Assembly: GCA_014904845.1 (NCBI GenBank)
Contig: MU119331.1
Location: forward strand, 62,001-126,000
Origin: Acephala macrosclerotiorum
Lineage: Eukaryota > Ascomycota > Leotiomycetes > Helotiales > Mollisiaceae
Direction of reading: 5' to 3'
Length of the DNA: 64,000 bases
Shown: piece after piece, positions 22,707-34,789 of the stretch
How the letters are laid out: the number at the start of each line of letters is the position of its first letter
Numbering within the stretch: the stretch's first letter is position 1
Translations under genes and position numbers: made by a program
The notes under the pieces: generated by a model
Database searches by the model: none
What the model was told of the DNA's origin: nothing
The model's input: the letters and a program-made list of their open reading frames with translations, nothing else

Positions 22707-25700
22707 TTTGCAAGATGCGGTGAGCCGTCAGGAAGACAATTGCGTCGAAGTCTGGGGTTTAGGTATGGAAATTGATGGGAAGCAGAATTGTGCTACAATT
22801 GTCTTGCGTCAAGGAATTGAAGGACAAGAAAGATGTGACGGGATCACTCAAAACGAGGATGAATGACCTCAGCACTTCTTAAATAACACGAAATTGCCTT
22901 CTCTCAGCGGTTTCATTTCACTCCCCTCTTCCAGTCCTGCATTCGATATTTCCTCCTGGAGCGCCACCAACCGGCCAATCAAGCTGCCGGTTTACATCAA
23001 CCTATAGCACCTGTTCTGAGCATGCTATCGCTCCTGAAAAGTAACCGGCCGCCCACTTGATATCACACGAGCTGAAAGAATACTGCTACTGTGGCATCGC
23101 ATCTCGATGCCGTTTCCTTCGATCTCTGTCATGATATGGGCTCTACACTGAAACAGGATTCCAAGTGTCATTTTTCGGCCAAGCGAACTTCCATGAGCTG
23201 AGAACAAGCATTATCGCCTCAAGATCTCGGATACCCGATATAGCACACTGTGCATTCTGGATCTCTTTCATGACTTTCTGAGCCAGGCCCGGTTCGATGT
23301 CCGGTTTTGATGCCCCGCTTCCAGATTGGACCGGATTCTGTTGAAGGATTCGGTGCGAAATTTGACTTGGTCACAATCGAAAAATTCAGTGGTATCTGTG
23401 CCAAAAACCCTAGCAGGAACTGAAGTGACGCGAAAGGACAAGGGTAAAGGAAGCATAGGACAAAGAACACTATAAGCTTCAATCGGCGATTGCTCTGATT
23501 GTCGTCGGGACAGGAACCAACAGTTCCCCTGATTTGTGGCGCCGAGTATTGTGTCAGTACCTGAAGAGGGTGCTTTTTGCTAAGACGGGTAGCTACTTAT
23601 TGGCATCTTGAATACAGATCCAGAGATACTTCTGGCAGTGACTCACAAGCGGCATCTTGCTTTGGTGAACGTCTGGGATGCCAAGTAGAACGGGCTGACG
23701 AGAGGAAGTTTTCATCTACCAGCACCTTGAAATAAATTCCGAGAGCAGATGTGGCAGATATGGGTATTCCACAGACCTGACATTTTCACTACCTCGTAAA
23801 CTCACCGCGCCGTAGCAAAAATCGGGGGATGATATCCCACCAGAGACTGGTGCCGAAAGCCCGAGAGTGGATCTTGAGCTTCAGGTTGCCGGTGCGTCGA
23901 GCCCGGCTCGTGATGAAACGCTAAGAAGATGGAAAGCAATTCCCGGTTCTCTCTGACATGAAAACATTCTGAAATGGGAGTGCGGCTCATAAAGAGCAAG
24001 TATTGCATGGCGGACGTCGTTGCCGAGTGTGCTCCACGCTTACCCAAGTGTGAAAGGAAGTTCCCTGGAGCACAACAGTCGTCGCTGTCACAATCAAGAT
24101 ATATCCGGTTTGTCCACTGGGATATTGATTCGCGTCTTCACACGACAAGGCGCTTGTTTGGTTATGTGACGAGCACTGGCACATGTAAACTTGAATATAT
24201 AAAAGGGAGCGGTCGCTTCTGAAACTAATCAGGAGTTTGCGGTGAGCCTGGAATCGGAAGTATCTTTTGGAAGAAAACCGGGGAATCAGAAAGTAATATG
24301 AATTTGCGGTTGCTTTTCGCGATTTTCGGTGAGAAGAGCCCTGCACCACGTGGCCCCTGGTGTGCTGACTGATCGTGTTACTTGTAAGCCGACATATGCC
24401 CGTTCCTTTTGACGACCGCCTGTGCAAAACCGGGATTGTGGGGCCCTGAGCCTACACACGAGCAGTCTCAGGGTGTTTTATTAGTGCCCTTGAATGAGAT
24501 GGGTGGGACTCTGAGAACCGGTCACAGAAACACGCACTGCGCCAAATACCTTGGAAATGCGATAACAGTTTTCTTTATACTCAAACGTATAACAAGAATC
24601 GAATTTTCTCTGATGAAAACAGTATGCTCAAATTTGGACAGTAATCACCTCTATGCTCATCGAAAACTACATCTGTCAGCAATACAATCATGCCATCACT
24701 CTCCTCTTCGTATGGGCAGATTTGCATAGTCGAGATATACTCAAAAAGTAAGATTTTTCCAACCTTCATTGCGCTCAAGATGGATGAAAATTTTAACAGC
24801 CATTGAAGGCATTTTTTTCGACACGGCTGCAATGGGTCATTCTTTGCCGACGCAATGCTCGAGCAGCAATTGGAGCCGGGTCAAGGAGGTTGAGGAGGAC
24901 AAAAGCGAAAAGCGCGACAGCAGATGGAGCTGGGATAGTTTATCAGCGTGTCTCAATTTTTCGCAGTGTCTGATGATGTGTTTTAGTGGGCAATAAACGG
25001 GACGATAGGCGATTTAATTTCTACATTCGCTGTTGTTAAACTTTTGAATGGTTTTAGTGCTGAGTAAGAACTGCAATGGATATTAATATCCCCGCACCTC
25101 GCTAGATCTCATCACTTTAATCAATTAACCAGCTCATCAAAATAATCAAATATATCGCTCAGATTGACAAGTTACAAGCCCGGAAAGTACTTATTAAATC
25201 GTCGTATTTTTTTACCCCAAGATATTAATTTTATTTAATATTATAATATTTTTATTTTATTTTAATTAAATAAATTAAAAACTAAAAAAATTTATTATTA
25301 TTAATAAATTTTTAATTATATTATAATAATTAAAAAATAATAATTAAATATATATTTAATAAAAAAAATAAAAATAAAAAATTATTAAATAAAAAGCTCG
25401 ATTATATATAAACGATAAAAGTTATATATTACGCACGTATTTTATATAAAAAGTTTTTTATAATAAATAATTATATTTTATTTTATTTTTATAATTTTAT
25501 TTTAAATATAAATTATTTAATTAATTATATAAAAATATTAAATAAATATTATAATAAGTATTAATATTTTTATATTTAATTAAATTTCATTATTTTAATT
25601 AATTAACTAGCTTATTAAAATTGTTAAATATATTACTCAAATTGATAATAGCAACTAGCACTGCTTCGAATTTTCATAGCTCTCATTCACTATATGTATT

Positions 25701-26101
25701 TGAAGCTAGGTTTATGAGCAAGAAATGCAAATTGAAATATCACGATGGCAAAGCCTTTCAGATGATGTGTCTGTGCAGGTCAACAGAACTTGGCAAATCC
25801 GTATTTTATTCTGACATAGATCTCAACTCGAGTGAACGGTGAGACAGTATGTGAATGATATATTCAATAAGTGGTTCATTTCATCCATGATGCATTAAAT
25901 ACACTATCCATGGACCGTGTTTCATGCTCCTTTAGACGCCGAAAACGTAAATTTAAGTAGACGCCCTCCAAATCATAATGTTGCCTCAGGAAACGGCGCT
26001 CGAGGAAAGAAACTTTGAATCCCCGGCAGGTCCGACTTTCCCTTTACGCCCTCCCAAACACTAATGAGCAAGTACAGTCTCGCAAGCAAGATCGTTAGAA
26101 A
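22707..26101. other. 3.4-kb stretch without a supportable gene
   Basis: Only short frames without motifs. Two things stand out: five scattered copies of AAACCGG or its complement (22987, 23301, 24105, 24275, 24427), and the AT-rich block at 25.2-25.6 kb. A non-coding RNA or a fast-evolving small gene cannot be excluded. Confidence 0.4.
25080..25650. repeat. RIP-like AT block flanked by a duplicated ~90-bp sequence
   Basis: Sequence at about 25080-25170 is repeated in direct orientation at about 25558-25650. The left copy keeps ordinary bases (CAATTAACCAGCTCATCAAA) where the right copy reads TAATTAACTAGCTTATTAAA, so nearly all differences are C to T. Between them lie about 390 bp of almost pure A/T. 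The arrangement resembles a small element with direct terminal repeats, or a tandem duplication that attracted RIP. Confidence 0.6.
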
Positions 26102-28695
26102 CTAGAAAAATGAGCTTTGGCGGATGGGATCATTGATACCAGGGCGTGCAGGGCGTGCAGGTTTTGGGGCTGGTGGAGATTTCGGCATGGTAGGCATTTG
26201 GGGCCAATCCGGAACGAACAATTGCCCAGTAAAGCAGTAATCCCTGTCGTAATTTCCCCAATTCTGGAACAATCGATTGAAGGCTGTCGACGTCTCTGAA
26301 AAGTATGTTAGCCCATCATGGTCAGAGATGGTAGGGGTGAATCTATACCTTTCCCGCTGAGTCTCTTTCCCAACCCTTTGATAAAACTGAGTTGTTCACC
26401 AGTGAAGTCCGCAATTTTAGGTCCATAATTGGGATCCCAGTCTGGGTTGAAGATAAATTGGCCTTTCAGATCACTGCGCCATACGCGAAGTATCATTTTC
26501 ACAGCACGAAGGATACCTTCAACAAGCTCAACCATTTGCGGGGTGTACCAAAACTACGTGTCCATGAGAAGAAAGCTCAGCGAATCTTTGGAGTACATAC
26601 TGGGGAGTTGTTATGCATTGCCCATTTCCTTTGGTGTTTCATGATACACTCGCAGTTGTCTAGCAAGATAAAGTATGCCAGAAACAGCTCGAACATACGT
26701 TTCCTTCGGGTTGCATTGTTCGCATCCAGTAACCTCTGAATCTCTTTTAAAGCCAATTCCCGTGCTTCTGCAACGTGATATTTGACGATTATCGATGAAA
26801 CCTCAGCGTCGAGAATAGGGGCGGCGGTGAGAGGGACTTTGCCTTCGTGATTGATTTGTAGGTCCAAAGTTTCAGATCCATGGAAGTGCCATCCTCCCTC
26901 AATATGACGCGACCCGCTCCACACCATGAGGACCTTCTGGAGTAAGACGGACTATAGTGCATCAATTTCAATGTCAAGGTAAGGAAGAGAATCATCATAC
27001 CGGTCCTTCCTCTGCAATGGCCAATTGATACGCCTTTCCAACGATCGAGAAAGCAATCGGCCTCTTCGTCTTTTGAATTCTGTTCGTTATCTCCTTCTCG
27101 ATGCTTGTCCAAAGAAAGGTGCGAAAGTCCTTGACGGCCTCTGGGAAATCGGCAAATGCCCACAGACATTCATAGATAAATCGTTGAGATTCAGGGATAT
27201 CTGTTTGATCGAAGGCCTTTGCTTTGCGAACAGCCAAACGGATTGTTGGACCGAAGCCGCGGGTTAATTCAACGGACTTCACCTCGGAATCCCAACCCTT
27301 AACTGGCTTCAAGATGCCGGTACCGGTGTCAAAATTTTCGGAGAACTCTGGCCTTCTGTAGTCAGGATCCACATACTTACGGAATAAGACTACCTCTATG
27401 ATCTTCCCCCGTAAACATTCCGGTTGCCTGTCTAAAGTGGCACCACCTAAAGGGCATGTGAGGCAAGGGCCGTCTGGGTTTCTTGGGTTGATTATACACT
27501 AAGGAGTGCTTAGCAATCACTCCACGGCACCTGGTTCACTCTTACCTTAATTCTTTCCTTTCTACATCGTGCGCATGCTCCTCCGTTCATTCGTACTTGA
27601 TTTGCATCGCGTTTCTGATATCTGTCTGGGAATTTCTTCTCCGCCTTTCTTTTCTTCACTCCGCTCTTCATATTGCTTGCATTGCCCATCTTATCGTGCA
27701 GTTTTGTCCTGGCTTGCGTGTTACTGCGAGACCCTGAGCCCTGGCTCTTTTGCCCTTCGATCATCTTCAGTCCCGGTTCTGCCAATCGGAAGTCCATGGA
27801 AGATACGTCCTCACTGCGTTCGTATATTGGAGAGGCTTGTGAGTATTGATGGAAGGTGGCAGGCTGCGAAGCTCCGAATTCAATTGCTCTCATTTCATTT
27901 GGAGCTGGCTCGAACTCATTGAGCTCTGGAAGACTTCCATAGAGCGAATGGCCAATTGCAGCGTAAGGCTGGAAGTGCAGAAGGGTGTCTGGCTGTGGCA
28001 TAGGTTCGGTAGGTGCGAAATTCGATGTCATGGAAGCTGTTGTCGCTCCATGTTGCCAAGTGAAATCGGTTTCTGCTGGGGAAGACCGGTATGTGTTCGA
28101 GGCAACATCTTGCGCTTGCCCTCTAAACTGCGGTTGGGAGACATCCCCACAACTAAGTGAGCCCAAAGTTGATGGGGGACAATTTTCAAAAGAGAGGCTG
28201 TCATTCTCAGGGAATGCTGTCTCGGCCGCAGCTTCGCTTGCCCAATTCTGCTGTGGCTGAACCAAGGCTGGAGCTTTTGCCCCGTTCAATTGCGGAGGAA
28301 ACGGATCTTGTCCTAAAGCACATGAGTATGCATAAATACCATGCAAACAACTATTCTGGAGGCTTACCTAGTCCCAATGTTTCAATTTCTTGATTCATGG
28401 AGATTCCGAGATTTAAGTGGGCTGAGACTCGCGGGATGCCACCTGAAACTGGCTTCACCTCCGTTTGAACAGTGGCCTCCAAGTTTTCAGGCAGATGATG
28501 AAATCTACCGTCGATACAACTATTGGGAGTGATAGATTGAGGAGAATAGGACTCTGTTGGGGGCTGACCTCCATGCAAGAGGTGAGCCTGATCAGCCGTG
28601 CCGAATTCAGCCTCAAGAGATCGGATGCGTGCGTCGACCTTAGCACGAAGAATGTAACACTGATCGAGCGACGGCAGGTCCGAAATTTCGGCCAT
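26102..28695 (-). CDS. Zn-cluster transcription factor with central zinc domain (780 aa, six exons)
   Basis: Exons are 28695-28368, 28312-27546, 27498-27001, 26951-26601, 26553-26349 and 26295-26102; introns of 46-55 bp all keep frame. The start is MAEISDLPSLDQCY, with an early helical, coiled-coil-like stretch (AKVDARIRSLEAEF). Residues 40-340 are Gln/Ser/Pro-rich, activation-domain-like. The zinc cluster is central: Cys356, 359, 366, 377, 380 and 393 (ACARCRKERIK/C, then C-x10-C-x2-C-x12-C), with the third intron-exon border directly before Cys366. The longer second and last loops separate it from the standard cluster. The downstream region (KGWDSEVKSVELTRGFGPTI, DFRTFLWTSIEKE, WALHFHGSE-like stretch, EARELALKEIQRLLDANNATR) matches no domain I can name. 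The tail is Pro-rich (PKSPPAPKPARPARPG). It is divergent from the kinase gene. Confidence 0.88.
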
Positions 28696-29368
28696 TGAAC
28701 TTCACAGGTAGGTGTGCGCAATTGTGATGCAAGGCTCCGCGGAAATGGCTTGTATGACTTGTGAAACCAGGTTGGTGCTCATAAGAAGAGGGTGCGGCAA
28801 ATGCACCTGGGCGCGACAGCCGAGAGCTCGTTAGTTCCTTTGTACAGTGTATTTAGATGGTACGGTTATTTGAAGTTTCGATACGTCGCTATAAATGAGA
28901 AAGGGGTTGAGGAACAAGTCGAGACTCATCGTAAACTGTCTGCTACAGTAGTTACTGACAGCTCAGCAGTCGCAATGTCTCACTAGGGATCAGGTAAGGT
29001 TATTCCGTACGGAATGTTTGATGCAGAGGAAAACCGGTGAGCAGGGGAGCGTGGCCACCCAAGCCATTAAAACCGGGAAGCAGGGTTTACAGAAGCAAAG
29101 GCGCTGCGGCGGCATGGACTTGAAAACCGGCGAGTGAGCATGACTCTTTTCTGGCACTTTTTAATGCGCTCAAAAGATCTATATAACGACTTCAGGCGCT
29201 TCAGTTGTCCCCGGTTTCTGTCTTCAACCCATTGCGTTCTCTTGGCCACTGCACTGTGCTGTTCCTCCAATTTCTCACAGCAAAACCGGCTGCGCCACAT
29301 CGTATCACTTCGTCGATACAGCGCAGGTGGCACCTTATCTAGTCCCCGAGAAAGACAAGACTCTCCCC
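28696..29368. promoter_or_regulatory. Divergent promoter of the Zn-cluster gene and the kinase gene
   Basis: A 673-bp region between start codons pointing apart. It contains five AAACCGG heptamers near the kinase side (listed separately). No gene of its own is visible. Confidence 0.6.
29031..29289. promoter_or_regulatory. Cluster of five AAACCGG sites
   Basis: AAACCGG occurs at 29031, 29070, 29124 and 29283, and as CCGGTTT at 29211: five copies in 259 bp, where chance would give well under one. The CGG core is the half-site used by Zn2Cys6 proteins, and one such protein is encoded just to the left. The sites lie 80-340 bp before the kinase start codon. Confidence 0.55.
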
Positions 29369-31207
29369 ATGAACCTATCCGATCGAGTGCGTAGGCATGT
29401 TGCCTTCTCTGCGGCCGGGGTCGTCCCGTTCCCCGGAAATTGTGACCGCTACCTCGGTTACCCTGCCGGTGCTAATGAGGAGCTCTGCGGCCAAGTTGAA
29501 CCTCGGTTGTGGAGAAGCTTAAGTCACGGAGTGCCCAGCCCCACGTGGCGCATTGACGGAGCTATGTTTGGTACGAGATATTTTGCCACTCCGCTGTTCC
29601 TCTTGCCAGATTTTCCACCATTACGAATCGACGTTGTAGTTCCGGACCAGCTGGACTGGGCCCCGGAGCTCTGGACGGTCCTTGGATCCAGCGACAGCGT
29701 CCACATGCATGATCAGAGAGTAGCAGACTTAGGCATCTCACGCTACCTCATCCTTTTGCTCGACAATTGGTCCCGCCATCATCCAGACTTCGAGCGACTG
29801 TATCGAGGATTGCCTTTTGGATCATCAATACTAGTGGGAGAGATTGGGCTCAAGTTGTCAGAGAGCAAAATCAGAATCGAGCGCAACATTGAGCTCCCAA
29901 CCCATCTTCTCTCAATCGACACTTTGCAGGAAATGTGGAAACTCCAGCATAAATCCATGCCAGTAGCCATTGACCTCCACCAACTCCGATTTGTAAAACG
30001 GCTCCATTCCTCCATCTGTCTCATCGAACATGATGCCAGCCCCATGGTCTTCAAATCCGATACTTCGTCTCCCAATTCTATCTATCACGAAATCAAAGTA
30101 CTCTTATCACTCCCTCCTCATCCCAACCTTGTCGGTCCACCGAAAGCTCTCGTGACAATTTCGGGCGATTCTCAGAAGGGAAAAGACCTTGTTTGCGGGT
30201 TCCTGCTTGATTATTATGAACTTGGCTCAATGGAAACATATTTACCTCAGAATCGAGACAGTCACCCTCCGAGTCGTCAGGATCAGTTGCGATGGTCCTT
30301 GGAGCTTGCTTCGGCACTAATACACATTCATTCGCAACCTGGAATGTTTTACTCGGATCTGAAAATGGACAATATCTTGCTACGTTCGATCAATGGAAAG
30401 ATGTCCATCGTTCTCGTTGACTTCGAGCAGAGTCGTAATCTCTACACGTGGGCCCCGCCGGAAGTTTTCTATGTCGAGTGGATTGCTGAACTGAGCTTTC
30501 GCGGGCTTAGCCGAAATGATGGCCTAACAGGCAAGATGATGTCAGATTTTCGGGAATTAATGGAACGCTACTTTTCCTCCCGAGGTGTCACTCTACCAGT
30601 TCCCGTTCAGCCGCCGGATTACGATAACCCAGAGCACGGCTGGTATTACCCTTGGCTCACCAGTACCCCGGAAGAGCAGGAGTCTGGCGCCGTTTATTGT
30701 TTGGGGAGAGCTCTTTGGTGTATCTTCGAGTGTGTCGGTAACACATCTAATGTCTTGGGGCGGTCTCATCCTCACGATTATGAATCTCAGTATGAATTTC
30801 CTAGATTCACACCTCGAACACCAGATCTGGTCCAGAATTTCATAAAGAGATGCACTTCTGGAGCAAGAGAGTGGACAGATGATGGACCTTTAGGACTATT
30901 TCGTCGAGGTGGGAAGGTATATCCGAGGGGCCAGACGGGCGCCATGGGACAGCCGATTGCTACCGTGGAGGAAACCAAAGAGGCTGTCAACAGAGTTTGG
31001 GAGCTTGAGATTGTGAAGGCGCGGGAGTTCCTGCTAGCTCGAGAAAAATATGGGAACGGTAAAGCCGATGCGAATGACGTGAAACTGCTGGGATACCTCG
31101 AACGCCCAACATTGAAAGATGTTCATGTTTTCTTGAAGGATCTTGCAGCTACAGATCTTGAAACCGTCGAGAGAGTGGGATGGTTGAACAATTGCGTCGT
31201 GTCTTAG
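29369..31207 (+). CDS. Atypical protein kinase-like protein (612 aa, single exon)
   Basis: The frame opens earlier, but the first ATG is 29369 (MNLSDRVRRHVAFSAAG). Residues 1-170 match no domain I know. A protein-kinase fold follows. The beta-3 lysine lies in MVFKSD (about 228) and the alpha-C helix in YHEIKVLLSLPPHPNLV. The catalytic loop is YSDLKMDNILL (about 327; the HRD motif reads YSD), the metal motif is VDFEQ (about 349; DFG reads DFE), and APPE stands for APE (about 361). The glycine-rich loop is not recognisable. Catalytic Lys, Asp, Asn and metal Asp are kept, so activity is possible. A long insert (about residues 375-435) with WYYPWL separates the APE block from the last helices. 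The ORF is intact. Substrate unknown; the divergent zinc-cluster gene is the likely partner in regulation. Confidence 0.85.
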   Translation: MNLSDRVRRHVAFSAAGVVPFPGNCDRYLGYPAGANEELCGQVEPRLWRSLSHGVPSPTWRIDGAMFGTRYFATPLFLLPDFPPLRIDVVVPDQLDWAPELWTVLGSSDSVHMHDQRVADLGISRYLILLLDNWSRHHPDFERLYRGLPFGSSILVGEIGLKLSESKIRIERNIELPTHLLSIDTLQEMWKLQHKSMPVAIDLHQLRFVKRLHSSICLIEHDASPMVFKSDTSSPNSIYHEIKVLLSLPPHPNLVGPPKALVTISGDSQKGKDLVCGFLLDYYELGSMETYLPQNRDSHPPSRQDQLRWSLELASALIHIHSQPGMFYSDLKMDNILLRSINGKMSIVLVDFEQSRNLYTWAPPEVFYVEWIAELSFRGLSRNDGLTGKMMSDFRELMERYFSSRGVTLPVPVQPPDYDNPEHGWYYPWLTSTPEEQESGAVYCLGRALWCIFECVGNTSNVLGRSHPHDYESQYEFPRFTPRTPDLVQNFIKRCTSGAREWTDDGPLGLFRRGGKVYPRGQTGAMGQPIATVEETKEAVNRVWELEIVKAREFLLAREKYGNGKADANDVKLLGYLERPTLKDVHVFLKDLAATDLETVERVGWLNNCVVS

Positions 31208-33248
31208 TCTTCTTCATTTTCGTTTCCTACCTCTCTTGAAGTTCGTCGGATGATTTATTTTTCGCGTCGAAAGCCAGCGGGTGTGTTTCATGTCTTCTTC
31301 CCTTTTTTCAAATGACTCAATAGAAACGAGGCTGTAGCCGGGACTTTTTCGGCTCGTAAGTTGCCGTTTGGGGATCTTCGGAGATAACTTTTGGGTTTTA
31401 ATGCTTGCTCAGCTTTTGTTTCTTGCTTCTTGAGATGTTTTTGAAGTATCTTTTGCTCCTTGGTTGGCATTTCCCTCGTGTGCGTACGCAAGCAACTTCT
31501 TGATGATGTGGAATGTCTCCAGTTAAAGCTAAAATTTCCTTGTCTTGAGAAATTAGCTTCACATACTGATGTCTCATCGCCTGGTCACGTGAAGTGAGGA
31601 ATAGGCGTATGCTGAAGCCCTCGATCCTGCTTTTACCCACGTCCCTCCAAAGAGAACGTAGTGTCAAATTTGGGTGCTTGCATTGGGGATTTCTACCAAC
31701 ACTCAGTGAGACTCAGCCCCAAGAACGGAAACATCCCCAAAGCCCTTCTAGATGCAAGATGCTGATAACGTTACTTCAAGACCAAGATATCTCAGGGGAG
31801 CGACTTGCATATTGCTGCAGCCAGCTTGCAACCCTATGATTCACTCTCCATAAGAACGGTGGAACTAACTACCTGTACTTCGCATTGCACACGACTGTGG
31901 ATGTGATGGAGCAAACCATACCCTCCTGAGTGCCAGGTATGTCGCTTCTTCGAGAATGAAAAGCTAAGCTGCCAAGACGCGATATGTACTGTGGAAGCTT
32001 TCTATCGCCACGTTCACGGAGAAATACAGCAGACTTAGCCTAGCGGGCTGGTCTCGTTGCCCCCTTGCCGCAGGGATTCAGAAACCCCATGCTGCCAAAT
32101 AGTTGTGTGTCGCTCGTTAATCGACATTTGAGTTCAGATTTTTTGACGCAATCAATTCTCGACTTTGGTGCTCCTAGCTTTGCTTTCGAATCTCCCAATG
32201 AAATATCAGAAGATATCAATGAGATAATTCATCACCTACGGCATTAATGCCCGTGCGAGCTGCTGGCCAGTGAAGTAGCCTCAAGGTGAAGCCGCCTTCC
32301 CTGGTATACAGCTGGTCGCGTCGCAGAGATGTACCGCAAGCACCGAGCCACTTCTCCCGGGCTGTTTCCAACCCATTTGGGTTTCCGGTGAAGATGCTTT
32401 CATCTTAGAGGTTCAACTTGCCTACCACACCACCCAACCGCCTCACCGGCGACGCCCGATTACTGCTATCATATAAGGCGTGTGATGATCTATGTTTCAA
32501 GTGGCTAAATGCCAACGCCCTCATGATAATCCTGCGACATGGGTCGGCATGAAGGAATTATGTGGTGTTCACGACGCCACAAGACTCATTGAATTTTATT
32601 GGTTGTAGGCTCTCATCCTAGCTGTGTGCGCCCGATTTGTACGACCTTGGAGGCCCACGAGGGTTAAAACATTGTGCCTTGGACTTGGAAAGTCAGGGAG
32701 TCGAGCAGATCAGGTCATAATTCCCAAGACAGCGAAATAGTAAGTGCTCTTTCTCATGAAGCCGATCCATTTCTTGAGCGATAAATGAAAGATCAAAGCT
32801 CGTCTGATGTTAGTGGGTTCAAATGTTAGCTGCGTGCCTGTTCCTTCGAAAGTATAAGGCTCACGTTTGCGAGGGTGCAGCTGCTTAATAGACACCATCC
32901 TATCATACTGAGAGGAAGTGCATTTAGGGCAACCACACGAACCAAGCAAAAATGAATGGGTTGAATCTCCTCTTTTGTCGTACAAGGTGTTTTATGCCCT
33001 TTCTTCAATAAATTATCCTCGAAATCTGCCTCACACTAGTCCCTATTTTTCACCGACCCTCGAGCAGCGAGCCGACAGGTCGCGGCTCTGTGCCATCAAT
33101 GAACCATATAACCCTCATTCACCAACCTCGCCATCTTGCTTCCATCATGAAAGACAGAAGGCTCTCGATGTCTATGAAAACCATACAACTATACTACGCT
33201 CCGTTCCATTGAACACCACTTCTCCAATCCATTTTCATTGTTCCCAAA
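31208..33248. other. 2-kb intergenic stretch
   Basis: No gene can be supported. Frames at 31398-31667 (-), 32710-32985 (-) and 32918-33274 (+) have no motif. The last 250 bp should hold the promoter of the dioxygenase gene. Confidence 0.45.
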
Positions 33249-34789
33249 ATGCCCTCCCAGCAGCTCTTCTCTGAAGAAAATGATGGATTCTCTGCTAAGT
33301 TTCCTAATATAGAGATGCGGGAAGATGCAAATCCCGCCCAGCACACTCCACTCTATCCCAGTCTCGCCAGAATTGGGTATGTACCCGATCTTGAATTGCA
33401 CCAAGCTCGTCTGCAGTCTTCCAGAAAGCGTCTGCAGGCAAGTGGTGGTGTTGGTAATCTACCCAAAGAGTGGCCCCAAGTTCTTCAAGGACCATTAGTC
33501 TGGAGCGGATCGGACCTGCAAACAAGCAATGAGTGGGTCTACAATTTCTCCGAAATGGACATCAAAGAAATACGTTCAGGACTGGAACACTGCAAAGGTG
33601 AATGGCGTCCTCTTCCAGCCTATACATAGTCATACCAAAATCATGGCCCGAGACTAACAACCATTTGTAACAGGTCTGAAGCTTGAGCTTTCTCAGGTCA
33701 AAAAGACATCCTTTCCTCTTCCTCGCTTTGGCAAGATACTTGAGGATCTAAGCTCGAAACTACACAATGGTCGAGGTTTCTTCATCCTCAAGGGACTCGA
33801 CCCTAAGGAGTTCACTCGAGAGGATAATGTCATCTTGTACTTGGGCATCTCAAGCTACATTGCAGAGCAGAGAGGCAGACAGAGCCATGACGGAAGCTTG
33901 ATCAGTAAGTCCAGACCTCTTCACATTAGCATCAGCGACATTGGTTTCCTTACTATCATAGCACATATTACCGATGCCGTCCTCTCGAACATACCACGGC
34001 CTGAGCGCCCATCTCTGTACTCTAACGTCGCCCAGGTATGAAATTAGCAACAAGTCATATGAAAAGCTTCAAAGCTAACTCACTATAGCCCTATCATAAC
34101 GATATTACACCCGATATACTAGCATTGTATTGTCTCAACTCTGCCATTTCCGGTGGTAAAAGCTGCATAGCATCGTCCTGGACAGTCTACAACGAGCTCG
34201 CCGAAACTCGACCAGACATCATTCGTACGCTAGCAGAGGACTCTTGGAACACGTGAGTCATTCGTGGAGCCCCAATGAAAAGCTTATCAGCAGCGCTGAA
34301 ATGATTATACATAGTGCCGGTGGTTTTCGTCTCTTGAAAAGTCATGCTCTTCTCTACAATAACAGCAAAGGAAGACCTATCTTGAACTTTTCCCGTCGCA
34401 TTTTGACAAGTAACGACAATTTTCCTCGAACTAGAGATTTCTCCCTCTTCGAACCCCTCACAGAGGCTCAAGCAGAAGCTCTTGATGCTGTAAATTTCAC
34501 AGCTGTCAAGCATGGGTTGGAGATCAACTTGCTGCCTGGAGATATGTGCTTCGTCAATAACCTTGCACTGTTGCACGGTCGAAACGCTTTCGAAGACAGC
34601 GACGAGTCGAAGAGATACTTTTTGAGGCTTTGGTTGAGAGACCCTGAAAGAGCTTGGGATATTCCAGAAGGGCTGCGGAAAGTTCATGATCTCGTTTTCC
34701 AGCCACAACCCGACATTGAGGATCATTGGGATATCGATCCATATAGCGCCAAGGGGCATGAGTTGAAATCCTCTACTAACTGTGGCTGA
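33249..34789 (+). CDS. TauD/TfdA-type Fe(II)/2-oxoglutarate dioxygenase (430 aa, five exons)
   Basis: Exons are 33249-33597, 33674-33904, 33962-34035, 34089-34252 and 34315-34789; introns of 53-76 bp with GTGAAT/GTAAGT/GTATGA/GTGAGT donors all keep frame. The start is MPSQQLFSEENDGF. The metal triad is visible: His221 and Asp223 in PYHNDIT, distal His about 360 in ALLHGRNAF, and the 2-oxoglutarate Arg about 377 in RYFLRLWLRD. GRGFFILKGLD (about 150-160) is the usual TauD entry strand. Its length fits fungal TauD-family oxygenases. These cytosolic enzymes hydroxylate or desaturate a substrate using O2 and 2-oxoglutarate; relatives act on taurine, other sulfonates or secondary metabolites, so the substrate is open. 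It lies between the kinase gene and a zinc-cluster regulator on the same strand. Confidence 0.9.

Noticed and set aside
29327..29368. Longer kinase start with 14 extra residues
   Set aside because: That frame begins with GTG; the first ATG is 29369 and no upstream exon is evident.
32800..32830. tRNA-like B box (GGTTCAAAT)
   Set aside because: No matching A box or cloverleaf could be drawn around it.
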